Source of the DNA: Lysinibacillus boronitolerans JCM 21713 = 10a = NBRC 103108 | Lineage (GTDB): Bacteria > Bacillota > Bacilli > Bacillales_A > Planococcaceae | Assembly (NCBI RefSeq): GCF_000772935.1 | Contig: NZ_JPVR01000078.1 | Span: forward strand, 217,985 to 281,984 | Reading direction: 5' to 3' | Length of the DNA stretch: 64,000 nucleotides | In this document: positions 1-8,303 of the stretch, piece after piece | Position numbering within the stretch: the stretch's first letter is position 1 | How the letters are laid out: each line of letters starts with the position of its first letter | Position numbers and translations under genes: made by a program | Notes under the pieces: generated by a model | What the model was told of the DNA's origin: nothing | Database searches by the model: none | The model's input: the letters and a program-made list of their open reading frames with translations, nothing else

Positions 1-513
1 CACTGTGGCACCCATTGCCTTTGCTAGTTGAATAGCAAAGGTACCTACACCACCAGAGCCAGCATGGATTAAAATCTTTTGACCTTTTTGTAATTGCATG
101 ATGTCATGTAAGGCTTGGTATGACGTTAAGCCAACCAGTGGGATTGATGCGGCCTCCTCAAAGCTCAAATTTTTAGGTTTTAGGGCTATGTCATCTTCAT
201 GAATAGAGATGTATTCGGCAAAAGTACCAATTTTACTCTTCCTTGGACGTGCATAAATTTCATCTCCTACTTTAAAGCGAGTCACTTTTTCACCAACCTT
301 TACGACGACCCCTGAAAAATCATTTCCAAGAATCAGTGGCATTTTATATTGGATTAACAGCTTCACTTTCCCATCACGGATTTTAAAATCAATCGGATTA
401 ATACTTGCTGCATGGATTTCAGCAAGTACCTCATATTCATTTATTTCAGGTGTAGGCACTTCTGCCAAGCGCATTGGGGCTTTGCCATATTGATCTATCA
501 CCATTGCTTTCAT
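1..513 (-). CDS. NADP-dependent quinone/zinc-type oxidoreductase (3' end outside window)
   Basis: This is a partial medium-chain dehydrogenase/reductase; only the first 171 codons lie in the window. The ATG at 513 follows a GGAGG site, and the first residues read MKAMVIDQYGKAP. The GroES-like part is visible (INPIDFKIRDG, GNDFSGVV), followed by the start of the nucleotide-binding fold (HAGSGGVGTFAIQLAKA near residues 153-168). No zinc-binding cysteines are seen, which fits the quinone-oxidoreductase branch that reduces quinones or enones with NADPH in the cytoplasm. It lies 31 bp downstream of an ArsR-type regulator on the same strand and is probably co-transcribed with it and controlled by it. 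The exact substrate cannot be told. Confidence 0.88.
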   Translation of the reverse strand, partial: MKAMVIDQYGKAPMRLAEVPTPEINEYEVLAEIHAASINPIDFKIRDGKVKLLIQYKMPLILGNDFSGVVVKVGEKVTRFKVGDEIYARPRKSKIGTFAEYISIHEDDIALKPKNLSFEEAASIPLVGLTSYQALHDIMQLQKGQKILIHAGSGGVGTFAIQLAKAMGATV

Positions 514-544
514 CGTTCATTCCTCCAGATAATCTTTTATATTG

Positions 545-880
545 TCAATAAAATTCCGTTAACAACGTCTCAATATCCAAAACAAGATTTTTTAACAAAC
601 CTAGTTTTGTCCGTATATCGATATAGTAAAAGTTTTTTGTACCTTCTTTACGCATTAAAATAACTCCAGCATCTCGCAAAATCTTAAGATGATGTGACAC
701 AGCGGGTCGAGAAAGATGTGTTTGTTCCGTGATTTCTCCTACACGCAATCCCGTTTGACAATCTGTACTCATTAAAACCATTAAAATGGCTTGTCTGGTT
801 TCATCACCAATTGCTAATAATACCTTTTGAGAATTTATAAAGTCCTCCTTAATCAAGTTAAGCTGGTCCTGTTTATTCAT
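545..880 (-). CDS. ArsR-family winged-helix transcriptional regulator
   Basis: A 111-residue DNA-binding protein of the usual ArsR/SmtB length. Residues about 15-85 form the winged helix-turn-helix, with the recognition helix in LSRPAVSHHLKILRDAG and the wing in RKEGTKNFYYI. No CXC metal motif of the ArsR or CadC type is visible, so a metal ligand is not supported; related proteins beside oxidoreductases often respond to electrophiles or redox stress, but that is inference. A GAGGGAT site precedes the ATG at 880. It heads a two-gene unit with the downstream oxidoreductase and probably represses its own operon. Confidence 0.88.
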   Translation of the reverse strand: MNKQDQLNLIKEDFINSQKVLLAIGDETRQAILMVLMSTDCQTGLRVGEITEQTHLSRPAVSHHLKILRDAGVILMRKEGTKNFYYIDIRTKLGLLKNLVLDIETLLTEFY

Positions 881-1036
881 ATAAATCCCTCCTCTTACTA
901 ATCAGTTGAATAGTTTAAGTTAATGAACCATTGCTGCATATAACGATATAATATTGCCCTATTCGCTGCAATATTGGGAAAGTAAATCGAGACGAATGAT
1001 TTTTAAAGGCATACACCTTATTTTCCCCTCTTTCCA

Positions 1037-1071
1037 TAAAAAAACACAGAAGTCACATGGACTTCTGTGTT
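1037..1071 (-). terminator. Rho-independent terminator of the SCO gene
   Basis: A perfect 12-bp stem (1043-1054 with 1060-1071) with a 5-nt loop is followed, on the minus strand, by a run of T. The upstream arm overlaps the stop codon of the SCO gene. Confidence 0.88.
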
Positions 1072-1666
1072 ATTTGCTCTCCTTAATAAGAGCTTTCATA
1101 TCTCCAACGATTGTTTCAACTGGTACGTTTGTCGCGCCATCATAGTCTTTTACAACTGTGCCGTCTGCGTTTACTAAATAATAGCTCGACATATGTATGA
1201 CTTGGTCTGAGTTAGGATCGTTTTTAACTAATGAATTAAATGATTTACGTGCAAATTGTTCAATAAATTTTTGTTGGTAGCCCGTTAATAGCTGCCATTT
1301 GCTTTCATCTACAACATTATACGTATTTAAGTAATTTGTTAAAACATCAGGCTTATCCACTTCTGGATCCACACTAAATGCCACAATTTGATAATCCTCA
1401 AGGCCTTCATCCTGTAGTGCTTGTTGAACTTCTGTCATATTAAATGTCATGGGAGGACAAATTGTCGTACAATTTGTAAAAATAAACATGGCTAACCAAG
1501 GCTTACCTTTAAGATCATCTAGGCTTACTTGTTCATTTTTTTGATTCGTTACAGTGAAATCTTGAACCTCGAGATTTAATGTTGGTTCAAATTTGTAACT
1601 ACCGCAAGCAGCTAGAATGCTACTTAATGCTAGAACTAAAACTAGCAATATACTTTTCTTTGTCAT
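1070..1666 (-). CDS. SCO1/SenC family lipoprotein, copper delivery to cytochrome c oxidase
   Basis: A 198-residue membrane-anchored thioredoxin-fold protein. A lipoprotein signal peptide ends at the lipobox LAAC (Cys21). The copper-binding CxxxC motif is present as CTTICP, and the distal histidine is in VIHMSSYYLV, so all three SCO ligands are kept. Bacillus YpmQ is the closest familiar relative; such proteins load the CuA centre of cytochrome c oxidase at the outer membrane face. The gene stands alone between an ArsR pair and the symporter genes, with its own terminator. The ribosome site before the ATG is weak (GGGAAGTGGG), but the signal peptide fixes the start. Confidence 0.92.
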   Translation of the reverse strand: MTKKSILLVLVLALSSILAACGSYKFEPTLNLEVQDFTVTNQKNEQVSLDDLKGKPWLAMFIFTNCTTICPPMTFNMTEVQQALQDEGLEDYQIVAFSVDPEVDKPDVLTNYLNTYNVVDESKWQLLTGYQQKFIEQFARKSFNSLVKNDPNSDQVIHMSSYYLVNADGTVVKDYDGATNVPVETIVGDMKALIKESK

Positions 1667-2148
1667 TAGTGGTGCCCACTTCCCTTCATTTCATCACTTT
1701 ATTTTATTCATTATAGAAGCTAAACACAAGATAATGGACTTACACCTAGATTGCTATTTGTATAACATGTGAACATTAACTGATTCTGGAATTCCGCCTC
1801 ACTAAATCTTCCAAATGACACATCCTTTTCAAAATTTTTTTCATAGCTTTTTTTTATTATTTTTGTTATTTCCCAAAACCTCAGATAATTGTTATATAAC
1901 AAATTATTTCTGCTAAACTAGCTACCCTGGAATTTAATAGCAGAATAATAAAATACAGAATATTCTCTTTTATGTTTGGATTTTCTCCTACATTCATTTT
2001 TATTAACAACAAACTATTTTAACAATATTATTTCATCAGAAAACTTCACACTCTTTTAAACACATTTTTTCTAATAAATCCTTATTATTTCTATGTTATT
2101 TCCTCAAAACGAAAGTGACTAAAAATTATAAAAACTCAAAATTTAGTA
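1667..2148. other. AT-rich intergenic region without recognised gene
   Basis: About 480 bp of very AT-rich DNA between the divergent SCO and DUF485 genes. A 60-codon minus-strand reading frame within it (1720-1902) has no ribosome site and biased composition, so I do not call it. The right end leads into the promoter of the first symporter pair. Confidence 0.6.
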
Positions 2149-2177
2149 TTGCATTATAGGAATCTCCCCCATAAAAT
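2149..2177 (+). promoter_or_regulatory. sigma-A promoter of the first DUF485-symporter pair
   Basis: A -35 box TTGCAT (2149-2154) and a -10 box TAAAAT (2172-2177) are separated by exactly 17 bp, about 75 bp upstream of the ATG. The second gene pair has a very similar promoter. Confidence 0.6.
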
Positions 2178-2251
2178 AAGTGAATATAACGACGAATGAA
2201 AAAGAAATATGTCGTTTAAAACAGAAATATATAACTTTAGGGGGAATAATA

Positions 2252-2587
2252 ATGGCGAATGTTTCAAGCAAAAAACAGGCCCAATCAATTGATTATCATG
2301 CAATTGAAGCAATGGAATCGTTTAATAGCTTTGTAAAAAAGAAAAATACCTTTCTTTTCTCGATTACCGCAGTGTTTTTAATTCTTTATATCCTGCTTCC
2401 GATTCTTGCTTTCCAGCCTGTACTACAACAAAAATTCTTCGGAAATATTACGGGTGTATGGGTTTATTCTGCAGGATTATTTATCATGACCATTGTGCTT
2501 TGTACAGTATATGTAAAAAAAGCTGCTTCATTCGATAAAGCTGCAGCTGCTGTGCTAGCAGAGTATCAGGCGAAAGGTGGAAAATAA
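2252..2587 (+). CDS. DUF485 family small membrane protein (symporter partner, copy 1)
   Basis: A 111-residue protein with two transmembrane segments (about residues 38-60 and 70-92), typical of the DUF485/YjcH family that is nearly always encoded just before an acetate-type sodium:solute symporter. The start is placed at 2252 because a GGGGGA site lies 7 nt upstream; an upstream in-frame ATG at 2180 has no such site and its extra residues do not resemble the family. The stop codon is directly followed by the symporter ATG, so the two are translated together. Its role is not settled; it is assumed to assist the transporter. It is clearly paralogous to the gene at 4623. Confidence 0.9.
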   Translation: MANVSSKKQAQSIDYHAIEAMESFNSFVKKKNTFLFSITAVFLILYILLPILAFQPVLQQKFFGNITGVWVYSAGLFIMTIVLCTVYVKKAASFDKAAAAVLAEYQAKGGK

Positions 2588-4141
2588 ATGAACATCGTAT
2601 CCATAGGTTTCTTTTTAGCTATTGTTGGCTTAACACTTGTTGTTACCTATATTGCAGCAAAGCGCACATCCTCTGCGGCTGATTTTTACACAGCTGGTGG
2701 TGGATTAAAGGGGTGGCAAAACGGCTTTGCGATTGCTGGTGACTATTTATCTGCGGCAGCCTTTCTTGGGGTGTCTGGTGCAATTGCCTTAACTGGCTTT
2801 GATGGTTTCTTCTTCTCTGTAGGCTATGTAGTAGCGAATTTAGTACTGCTTTATGTCATTGCTGAGCCAATGCGAAACTTAGGACGTTATACATTGGCAG
2901 ATATGTTAACGGCTCGTTTCAATGAAAAACGAATTCGTGGCGTGGCAGCGTCTGGTACAATTATTATCGTTATTCTTTATATGATTGCACAGCTAGTCGG
3001 TGCTGGTGCATTGATTAAGCTATTATTTGGCATTGAGTATTGGATTGCCGTTTTAATTGTCGGTGTTATGATGACAACTTATGTATTGTTTGGTGGTATG
3101 ACAGCGACTTCTTGGGTGCAAATCATTAAAGCAAGTCTATTATTATTCGGGACTGGTCTTTTAGCGGTATTAGTGCTAATGAAATTTGACTTCTCTCTTA
3201 TGAAGATGTTCGACACAATTGCAGTAGATCATGGCGAAAAATTCCTTGTTCCTGGAATAAAGTACACAAGTACAATCGACTCTGTTTCGATGATGATGGC
3301 TTTAGTTTTAGGAACATCTGGTTTACCACATATTTTAATGCGTTTCTTTACAGTAAAGGATGCAAAGACAGCACGTGCCTCTATTTCTTGGACAACTTGG
3401 ATTACAGCTATTTTCTTCTCATTAACAATTTTCTTAGGGTTCGGTGCATTAAACTTTGTAGGTTTAGATCAAATTCTTGCTGAAAGTAAGGCTGGTAATA
3501 CAGCTGCTCCACTTCTTGCGCATTACTTAGGTGGAGATGTATTGATGGCATTTATCGGGGCAGTAGCATTTGCGACAATTTTAGCCGTTGTTTCTGGTTT
3601 AGTACTGACAGGGGCGTCTGCCATTTCTCATGATATTTATGGAGAAATCATTAAAGGCGGTAAATTAACAGAGAAGCAACAGGTAGTAGCAGCACGAACA
3701 GGCTCTATTTCGATTGCAATTGTCTCTATTATTCTTGCTCTGTTTGCACAAAGTTTAAATGTTTCGTTCCTAGTATCATTCGCCTTTTGTATCGGGGCAT
3801 CTGCAAACTTACCTGTGATCCTCTATACTATCTATTGGAAGAAATTTAATTCTACAGGTGCTGTAACTGCAATGGTAACGGGGCTAGTTTCATGCTTAAT
3901 TTTAGGAGCAATGGGACCAAATGTGTGGAGCCCTGTTGAAGGTGCGGCTATCTTTGTTGGACAACCACTTGTGCCACTTGCTGTTCCTGCAATTATTACG
4001 ATTCCATTAGGCTTTATTGCTGGATACTTAGGTACTGTTCTTTCATCTAACAAAGTGCCACAGGAAGAGGCAGAACGTATTTATAAAGAAATTCGTGTGA
4101 AAGCAAATACAGGTGTGTCTGTCTCTGATATTTCACATTAA
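2588..4141 (+). CDS. Sodium:solute symporter, ActP/YwcA-like monocarboxylate uptake (copy 1)
   Basis: A 517-residue integral membrane protein with about 13 hydrophobic segments and the solute:sodium symporter signature (DFYTAGGGLKGWQNGFAIAG near residues 31-50). It resembles E. coli ActP and Bacillus YwcA, which import acetate or similar short carboxylates with Na+ or H+. The ATG abuts the DUF485 stop codon. A closely similar gene follows at 4958, so this is half of a tandem duplication. The C-terminal tail (VKANTGVSVSDISH) is shared with the second copy. The substrate is inferred from family and partner, not shown. Confidence 0.92.
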   Translation: MNIVSIGFFLAIVGLTLVVTYIAAKRTSSAADFYTAGGGLKGWQNGFAIAGDYLSAAAFLGVSGAIALTGFDGFFFSVGYVVANLVLLYVIAEPMRNLGRYTLADMLTARFNEKRIRGVAASGTIIIVILYMIAQLVGAGALIKLLFGIEYWIAVLIVGVMMTTYVLFGGMTATSWVQIIKASLLLFGTGLLAVLVLMKFDFSLMKMFDTIAVDHGEKFLVPGIKYTSTIDSVSMMMALVLGTSGLPHILMRFFTVKDAKTARASISWTTWITAIFFSLTIFLGFGALNFVGLDQILAESKAGNTAAPLLAHYLGGDVLMAFIGAVAFATILAVVSGLVLTGASAISHDIYGEIIKGGKLTEKQQVVAARTGSISIAIVSIILALFAQSLNVSFLVSFAFCIGASANLPVILYTIYWKKFNSTGAVTAMVTGLVSCLILGAMGPNVWSPVEGAAIFVGQPLVPLAVPAIITIPLGFIAGYLGTVLSSNKVPQEEAERIYKEIRVKANTGVSVSDISH

Positions 4142-4193
4142 TATTTATACACCTCCTGCATAATGAATTCTAATTCAAAAAATGCAAAAAAAT

Positions 4194-4236
4194 AGGCAAA
4201 AAATTCGATTTTTGGTCGAGTTTTTCGCCTTTTTTG
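4194..4236 (+). terminator. Terminator after the first symporter gene
   Basis: Arms 4194-4208 and 4216-4230 pair over 15 bp with minor mismatches and are followed by TTTTTT. Confidence 0.82.
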
Positions 4237-4519
4237 TTATTCAATATCTACCAATTTATTTATCGAACAATATTATTTCACTTCCAAAAAACAGAAAAAA
4301 TCCAATTTTCACTAGGCAAATAGTGTTTATTTTCGATTGAAAAAACAAGATTTTTTTGTAAATTTACCCTTCATTTTTTGTCAAGAATCTAGATTTCTCT
4401 TCACTTCATTTATTTATCTGAATTTTCTAAAACCCTTTCTATTCTTGAGTTTGCGCCATTTTTTCTCTTCTAGGAGTATTTTCTGAAAAATTTTTTTTAC
4501 ATAATTTTTCTGAAATGTA
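4237..4519. other. AT-rich spacer between the duplicated gene pairs
   Basis: No credible gene. A 64-codon minus-strand frame (4439-4633) crosses the second promoter and lacks a ribosome site, so it is left out. Confidence 0.6.
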
Positions 4520-4548
4520 TTGCAATTTTGTGAACTGTTTCATAAAAT
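4520..4548 (+). promoter_or_regulatory. sigma-A promoter of the second DUF485-symporter pair, with a possible cre-like spacer
   Basis: TTGCAA (4520-4525), a 17-bp spacer and TAAAAT (4543-4548) form a good vegetative promoter. The spacer contains TGTGAACTGTTTCA (4529-4542), an imperfect dyad that resembles a CcpA cre site with two mismatches in the core; catabolite control is therefore only a possibility. Confidence 0.6.
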
Positions 4549-4622
4549 GAAAATGTGAATTCACTAAACTAGCAAAATCAAGTCTTGAGGTAGAAAAAAT
4601 ATACACAAAATGGGGAATGTTA

Positions 4623-4961
4623 ATGGCGAACAATCAAGCAAAAAAAGGTATCGTGATTGACTATGATGCAATTGCAAACCAAGAATCATTTAAGTCTCTT
4701 GTACGAAGAAAGAACTCTTTTCTTTGGTCTATGACTGCCATATTTTTATCGGCATACATGTTGTTACCAATTCTGACATCGTACACGACAATTCTACACC
4801 AAAAGGCATTTGGGGAAATTACTTGGGTGTGGATCTATGCAGCAGGTCTTTTCATCATGACATGGGGGTTATGTCATTTATATGTAGCAAAGGCAAACAG
4901 CTTCGATAGAGAAGCAAAAGCGATTATCGCTGAATACGAGAACGGAGGTGGCCGCCGATGA
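4623..4961 (+). CDS. DUF485 family small membrane protein (symporter partner, copy 2)
   Basis: A 112-residue two-helix membrane protein, paralogous to the gene at 2252 (both share the AIxxxESFxSxVxxKN region and the hydrophobic LLPIL segment). Two ATG codons lie close together (4617 and 4623). The second is chosen because the spacing from the GGGGA site matches copy 1. The last four bases (ATGA) overlap the start of the symporter, a sign of translational coupling. Expected role: accessory subunit of the next protein. Confidence 0.9.
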   Translation: MANNQAKKGIVIDYDAIANQESFKSLVRRKNSFLWSMTAIFLSAYMLLPILTSYTTILHQKAFGEITWVWIYAAGLFIMTWGLCHLYVAKANSFDREAKAIIAEYENGGGRR

Positions 4962-6514
4962 GTAACGGAATGAGTTTTACAGCCATATTCTTCTTCGTAG
5001 CCATTGTTGGTTTAACATTAGTTATTACATGGTGGGCATCTAAACGTACATCTTCAGCAAGTGATTTCTACACTGCTGGTGGTGGCTTAACAGGCTGGCA
5101 AAATGGACTAGCTATCGCAGGTGACTACTTATCAGCTGCATCCTTCCTAGGTATCGCTGGTGCTGTAGCATTATTTGGATTTGATGGATTCTTCTTCTCT
5201 ATTGGTTATTTAGTAGCTTACTTAGTGGTATTATATATCGTTGCTGAGCCATTACGTAACCTTGGGAAATTTACTCTAGCTGACATGATTACAGCGCGTT
5301 TTGATAACGCCAAAGTTCGTGGAACAGCTGCTTTAAGCACTATTACAATTGTTTTATTCTACATGATTGCACAACTAGTTGGTGCAGGAGCACTTATTCA
5401 ATTACTTTTAGGAATCGACTATTGGATCGCTGTATTAATCGTAGGTTTCATGATGACAACTTACGTACTATTCGGTGGTATGACTGCAACATCTTGGGTA
5501 CAAATTATTAAAGCTTGTCTTTTAATGTTAGGAACAGTTATTATTTCGTTCTTAGTATTAAAAGAGTTCGGCTTCAGTATCTCTACTATGTTTAAAGAAA
5601 TGACAACGGTTACTGACAGTGGCGCTGCTTATTTAAACCCAGGTCTTAAATATACAAATGGACTTGATACAATCTCAATGTTAATTGCGTTAGTATTAGG
5701 TACTGCGGGTCTTCCACATATCTTAATGCGCTTCTTCACAGTAAAAGATGCGAAAACAGCTCGTTCATCTGTTATTTGGGCTACTTGGATCGTAGGTATC
5801 TTCTACGTTCTAACAATTTTCTTAGGCTTCGGTGCAGCAGCATTCGTTGGGAAAGAAGATATTATCGCAGCAAATGCTGCTGGTAACATGGCTGCCCCAC
5901 TTCTTGCAGAAGCACTTGGTGGCGACATTCTATTCTCATTCGTTTGTGCAGTAGCATTCGCAACAATTTTAGCGGTAGTAGCAGGTCTTGTACTATCTGG
6001 TGCATCTGCCCTATCACATGATATTTATGGACAAATTATCAAAAAGGGTAAAATTACAGAAAAAGAACAAGTTCTTGCAGCTCGTATCGGTTCGATTACA
6101 ATCGCTGTTATTTCTATCCTATTAGCACTTGGTGCACAAACATTAAACGTTGCATTCTTAGTATCTTTAGCATTCTGTATTGCAGGATCAGCTAACCTTC
6201 CAGTTATTATTTACACAATTTATTGGAAACGCTTTAATACAGCAGGTGCTGTTACTGCGATGTTGACAGGTTTAATTTCTGCGTTAGTATTAGTTGCTAT
6301 GTCTCCAAACGTATGGAATCCAGTTGAAGGTAAGGCAATTTTCGTTGGTGATCCATTAATTATGTTAACGAACCCAGCCTTAATCTCTGTACCACTTGGT
6401 TTCCTTGGTGGTTTCATCGGCACATTACTTTCTAAAGAAACAGATGATGCGAAGTATCGTGAAGTTGACGTTAAAGCAAACACAGGTATTTCTGTACAGG
6501 ACGTATCTCACTAA
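4958..6514 (+). CDS. Sodium:solute symporter, ActP/YwcA-like monocarboxylate uptake (copy 2)
   Basis: A 518-residue paralogue of the protein at 2588, with the same signature (DFYTAGGGLTGWQNGLAIAG) and the same tail (VKANTGISVQDVSH). Differences are concentrated in loops such as residues 205-230 and in the C-terminal third, which suggests the copies have diverged, perhaps in substrate or regulation. It has its own promoter and terminator. Family members import acetate, propionate or pyruvate; which one applies here cannot be read from the sequence. Confidence 0.92.
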   Translation: MSNGMSFTAIFFFVAIVGLTLVITWWASKRTSSASDFYTAGGGLTGWQNGLAIAGDYLSAASFLGIAGAVALFGFDGFFFSIGYLVAYLVVLYIVAEPLRNLGKFTLADMITARFDNAKVRGTAALSTITIVLFYMIAQLVGAGALIQLLLGIDYWIAVLIVGFMMTTYVLFGGMTATSWVQIIKACLLMLGTVIISFLVLKEFGFSISTMFKEMTTVTDSGAAYLNPGLKYTNGLDTISMLIALVLGTAGLPHILMRFFTVKDAKTARSSVIWATWIVGIFYVLTIFLGFGAAAFVGKEDIIAANAAGNMAAPLLAEALGGDILFSFVCAVAFATILAVVAGLVLSGASALSHDIYGQIIKKGKITEKEQVLAARIGSITIAVISILLALGAQTLNVAFLVSLAFCIAGSANLPVIIYTIYWKRFNTAGAVTAMLTGLISALVLVAMSPNVWNPVEGKAIFVGDPLIMLTNPALISVPLGFLGGFIGTLLSKETDDAKYREVDVKANTGISVQDVSH

Positions 6515-6526
6515 TACACTCAACAG

Positions 6527-6558
6527 CCTCGTAAGTATCTTGCTTACGAGGTTTTACT
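6527..6558 (+). terminator. Terminator after the second symporter gene
   Basis: A 9-bp perfect stem (6527-6535 / 6543-6551), loop of 7, then TTTTACTTTTT. Confidence 0.85.
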
Positions 6559-6611
6559 TTTTCTTCCCTATTCGCTACTATAGAATTAAAAATGAATTGG
6601 AGGCGATGCTC

Positions 6612-6788
6612 ATGTCACAGTCAAAGGCTAAAAAGAAGCGGATGCACATTCAACGCACCGTTGGTAAAGATGTTGAAAAAAATCGACAATCAAGCTCTTT
6701 TAGTACACATGAACGTCTAACGAAAACAAAAAACGAAAAATTAGAGCATGATTATACGAAATATAAAAAGCAGTATAAGGACGAATAA
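6612..6788 (+). CDS. Small basic protein of unknown function
   Basis: A 58-residue, highly charged, soluble protein (MSQSKAKKKRMHIQRTV at the start) with many Lys, Arg and Glu residues and no membrane segment. The ATG at 6612 is 8 nt from a GGAGG site; an ATG two codons earlier is too close to it. The 3' end overlaps a terminator stem. I do not recognise a named family; the composition would suit a nucleic-acid-binding or spore-associated protein, but this is only a guess. Confidence 0.65.
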   Translation: MSQSKAKKKRMHIQRTVGKDVEKNRQSSSFSTHERLTKTKNEKLEHDYTKYKKQYKDE

Positions 6789-6810
6789 CTCGTACCCTAT
6801 ACTGCTTTTT
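6765..6810. terminator. Bidirectional terminator between convergent genes
   Basis: A perfect 13-bp stem (6765-6777 / 6798-6810) with A-rich and T-rich flanks. It serves the small basic gene on the plus strand and the thiamine operon on the minus strand. Confidence 0.85.
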
Positions 6811-6814
6811 CTTA

Positions 6815-7573
6815 TTAAAGCCGATAAAATGTTGTCGTGTTTTGTGTCATAATTTTGGCCGCTTCCTGTGTTGACAGTCCTTTGATGGCGGCAATCACCT
6901 CAATCGTTGAGTGCATCATCCAGGGAGATGTACGCTTCTTCGTAAACGGTCCCTCAAACGGCCAAGGACCATCCGTTTCTACCATCATCAGCTCAATGGG
7001 ATAAGCATGAATTAGCTGTTGAATTTCCTCTTCATACAAACAATCTGGCGTAATGGAAATAAAATAACCACGCTCTATCATGCGCTTCACAATAGCTGCA
7101 TCCCCTTTAAACCAATGAAAATGGGCTTCGTGAAGCTGATGCTTTTCCAGCAAATCACACACAACATGGGCGTCCTCATATACTGCGTGTAACACAATTG
7201 GCTTGTCCAGTTCCTTCGCCAATACAACAAAACGCTCTAATAACGCCACATAGGGACGTTCATCAATCGCTTGCTCTTGTCTTAAATAATAAGGTAGACC
7301 CACCTCACCAATAGCAACCATGTCATCCTGATGCGAACGAATCCAATCGAATAAAGCTGTCTCATCATTTGGACTTAGTAAAGGCTGTTCAGGATGAAAG
7401 CCAAAAGCAGCCTTTACTTGCTGGTAGCTGTTCGCTAAACGCAACGTTCTTTCACAAGAGGATAATTGCATGCTAACCGCGATGACAGCTTTCACCTCTT
7501 CTAATAAGGAGGGAATTTCCTCATCGGTATACTGATCCAAATGAATATGCGCATCAATCAACATACATATCAC
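6815..7573 (-). CDS. TatD-family metal-dependent hydrolase, last gene of the thiamine operon
   Basis: A protein of about 252 residues of the amidohydrolase-fold TatD family. The metal ligands are visible in order: HIH near the N-terminus, Glu in AIGEVGL, His in VLHAVYED, His in AHFHWFKG and Asp in VETDGPW. The GTG at 7573 is chosen as start because GGAGG lies 6 nt before it; an ATG at 7564 is possible. It overlaps the end of the ATPase gene and is thus under the TPP riboswitch at 10506. In other Bacilli the equivalent position can hold YlmB, a hydrolase acting on formylaminopyrimidine; a similar salvage role for this unrelated hydrolase is my inference. An unrelated nuclease or housekeeping role remains possible. 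Confidence 0.88.
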   Translation of the reverse strand: MICMLIDAHIHLDQYTDEEIPSLLEEVKAVIAVSMQLSSCERTLRLANSYQQVKAAFGFHPEQPLLSPNDETALFDWIRSHQDDMVAIGEVGLPYYLRQEQAIDERPYVALLERFVVLAKELDKPIVLHAVYEDAHVVCDLLEKHQLHEAHFHWFKGDAAIVKRMIERGYFISITPDCLYEEEIQQLIHAYPIELMMVETDGPWPFEGPFTKKRTSPWMMHSTIEVIAAIKGLSTQEAAKIMTQNTTTFYRL

Positions 7574-8303
7574 CCTTTTCCTCCTGTAAATACATAAATA
7601 ATTGTTGCTTTAACGCTGTGAATGCTGCAGAATGTCGAATCTCCTCTTTCCGAGGTCTCTCAAATGGCACGATGATTTCCTTTTTAACGGTTGCTGGACG
7701 CTTGGTTAAAACAAGTATGCGATCGGCTAAAAAGAGAGCTTCCTCAATGCTATGTGTAACAAATAGAATGGATTTACGGTACTCTTCCCAGATGGATAAA
7801 AGCCATGCCTGCATTTCTAGTCGAGTAAACTCATCCAACGCAGAAAATGGTTCGTCTAAGCATAAAATCGGTTTATCACTGACCATTGCACGAATAAAGG
7901 ACACACGCTGCTGCATGCCTCCAGACAGTTCGTTCGGGTAGGCATGGATAAAGGAGGCAAGTCCAACTTTTTCCAACCATTCCTTAGCACGTTCAACATT
8001 CGGTTTATGGTGTAATTCTTCTACAAGCGTGACGTTTTCTACTATTGTACGCCAGGGTAATAGACATGGCTGCTGTGGCATATAGCCAATCGTTCCTTTT
8101 TTTCGCTGGATATCCTCTCCATTTAATAAAATGGCTCCTTGATCAATTGGCGAAACACCACCAATTAATTGAAAAAGTGTGCTCTTCCCACTGCCTGAAG
8201 GACCAACGATGGCCACAAACTCGCCATCCTTGACGTCAAACGATAGATGATTGAGAACTTGCAGTGTATCGAAGGATTTAGCGATGTTTTGAATGCTGAG
8301 CAT
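7554..8303 (-). CDS. thiZ: ABC transporter ATPase for thiamine-pyrimidine precursor uptake (ThiZ-type)
   Basis: A 249-residue nucleotide-binding subunit of the nitrate/sulfonate/taurine class. Walker A is GPSGSGKST (about 35-43), the signature is LSGGMQQR, and Walker B is PILCLDEPF. Its ATG at 8303 lies inside the end of the permease gene, 26 bp overlapping, with its own GGGGAGAGG site. Together with ThiX and ThiY it would import hydroxymethylpyrimidine-type thiamine breakdown products. The substrate assignment rests on the TPP riboswitch that governs the operon. Confidence 0.9.
   Translation of the reverse strand: MLSIQNIAKSFDTLQVLNHLSFDVKDGEFVAIVGPSGSGKSTLFQLIGGVSPIDQGAILLNGEDIQRKKGTIGYMPQQPCLLPWRTIVENVTLVEELHHKPNVERAKEWLEKVGLASFIHAYPNELSGGMQQRVSFIRAMVSDKPILCLDEPFSALDEFTRLEMQAWLLSIWEEYRKSILFVTHSIEEALFLADRILVLTKRPATVKKEIIVPFERPRKEEIRHSAAFTALKQQLFMYLQEEKGDMYVD

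Noticed and set aside
1720..1902. 60-codon minus-strand frame upstream of the SCO gene
   Set aside because: AT-rich composition, no ribosome site, no recognisable features.
2180..2251. Upstream ATG extension of the first DUF485 protein
   Set aside because: The internal ATG at 2252 has a GGGGGA site and matches the paralogue; the extension overlaps that site and the promoter.
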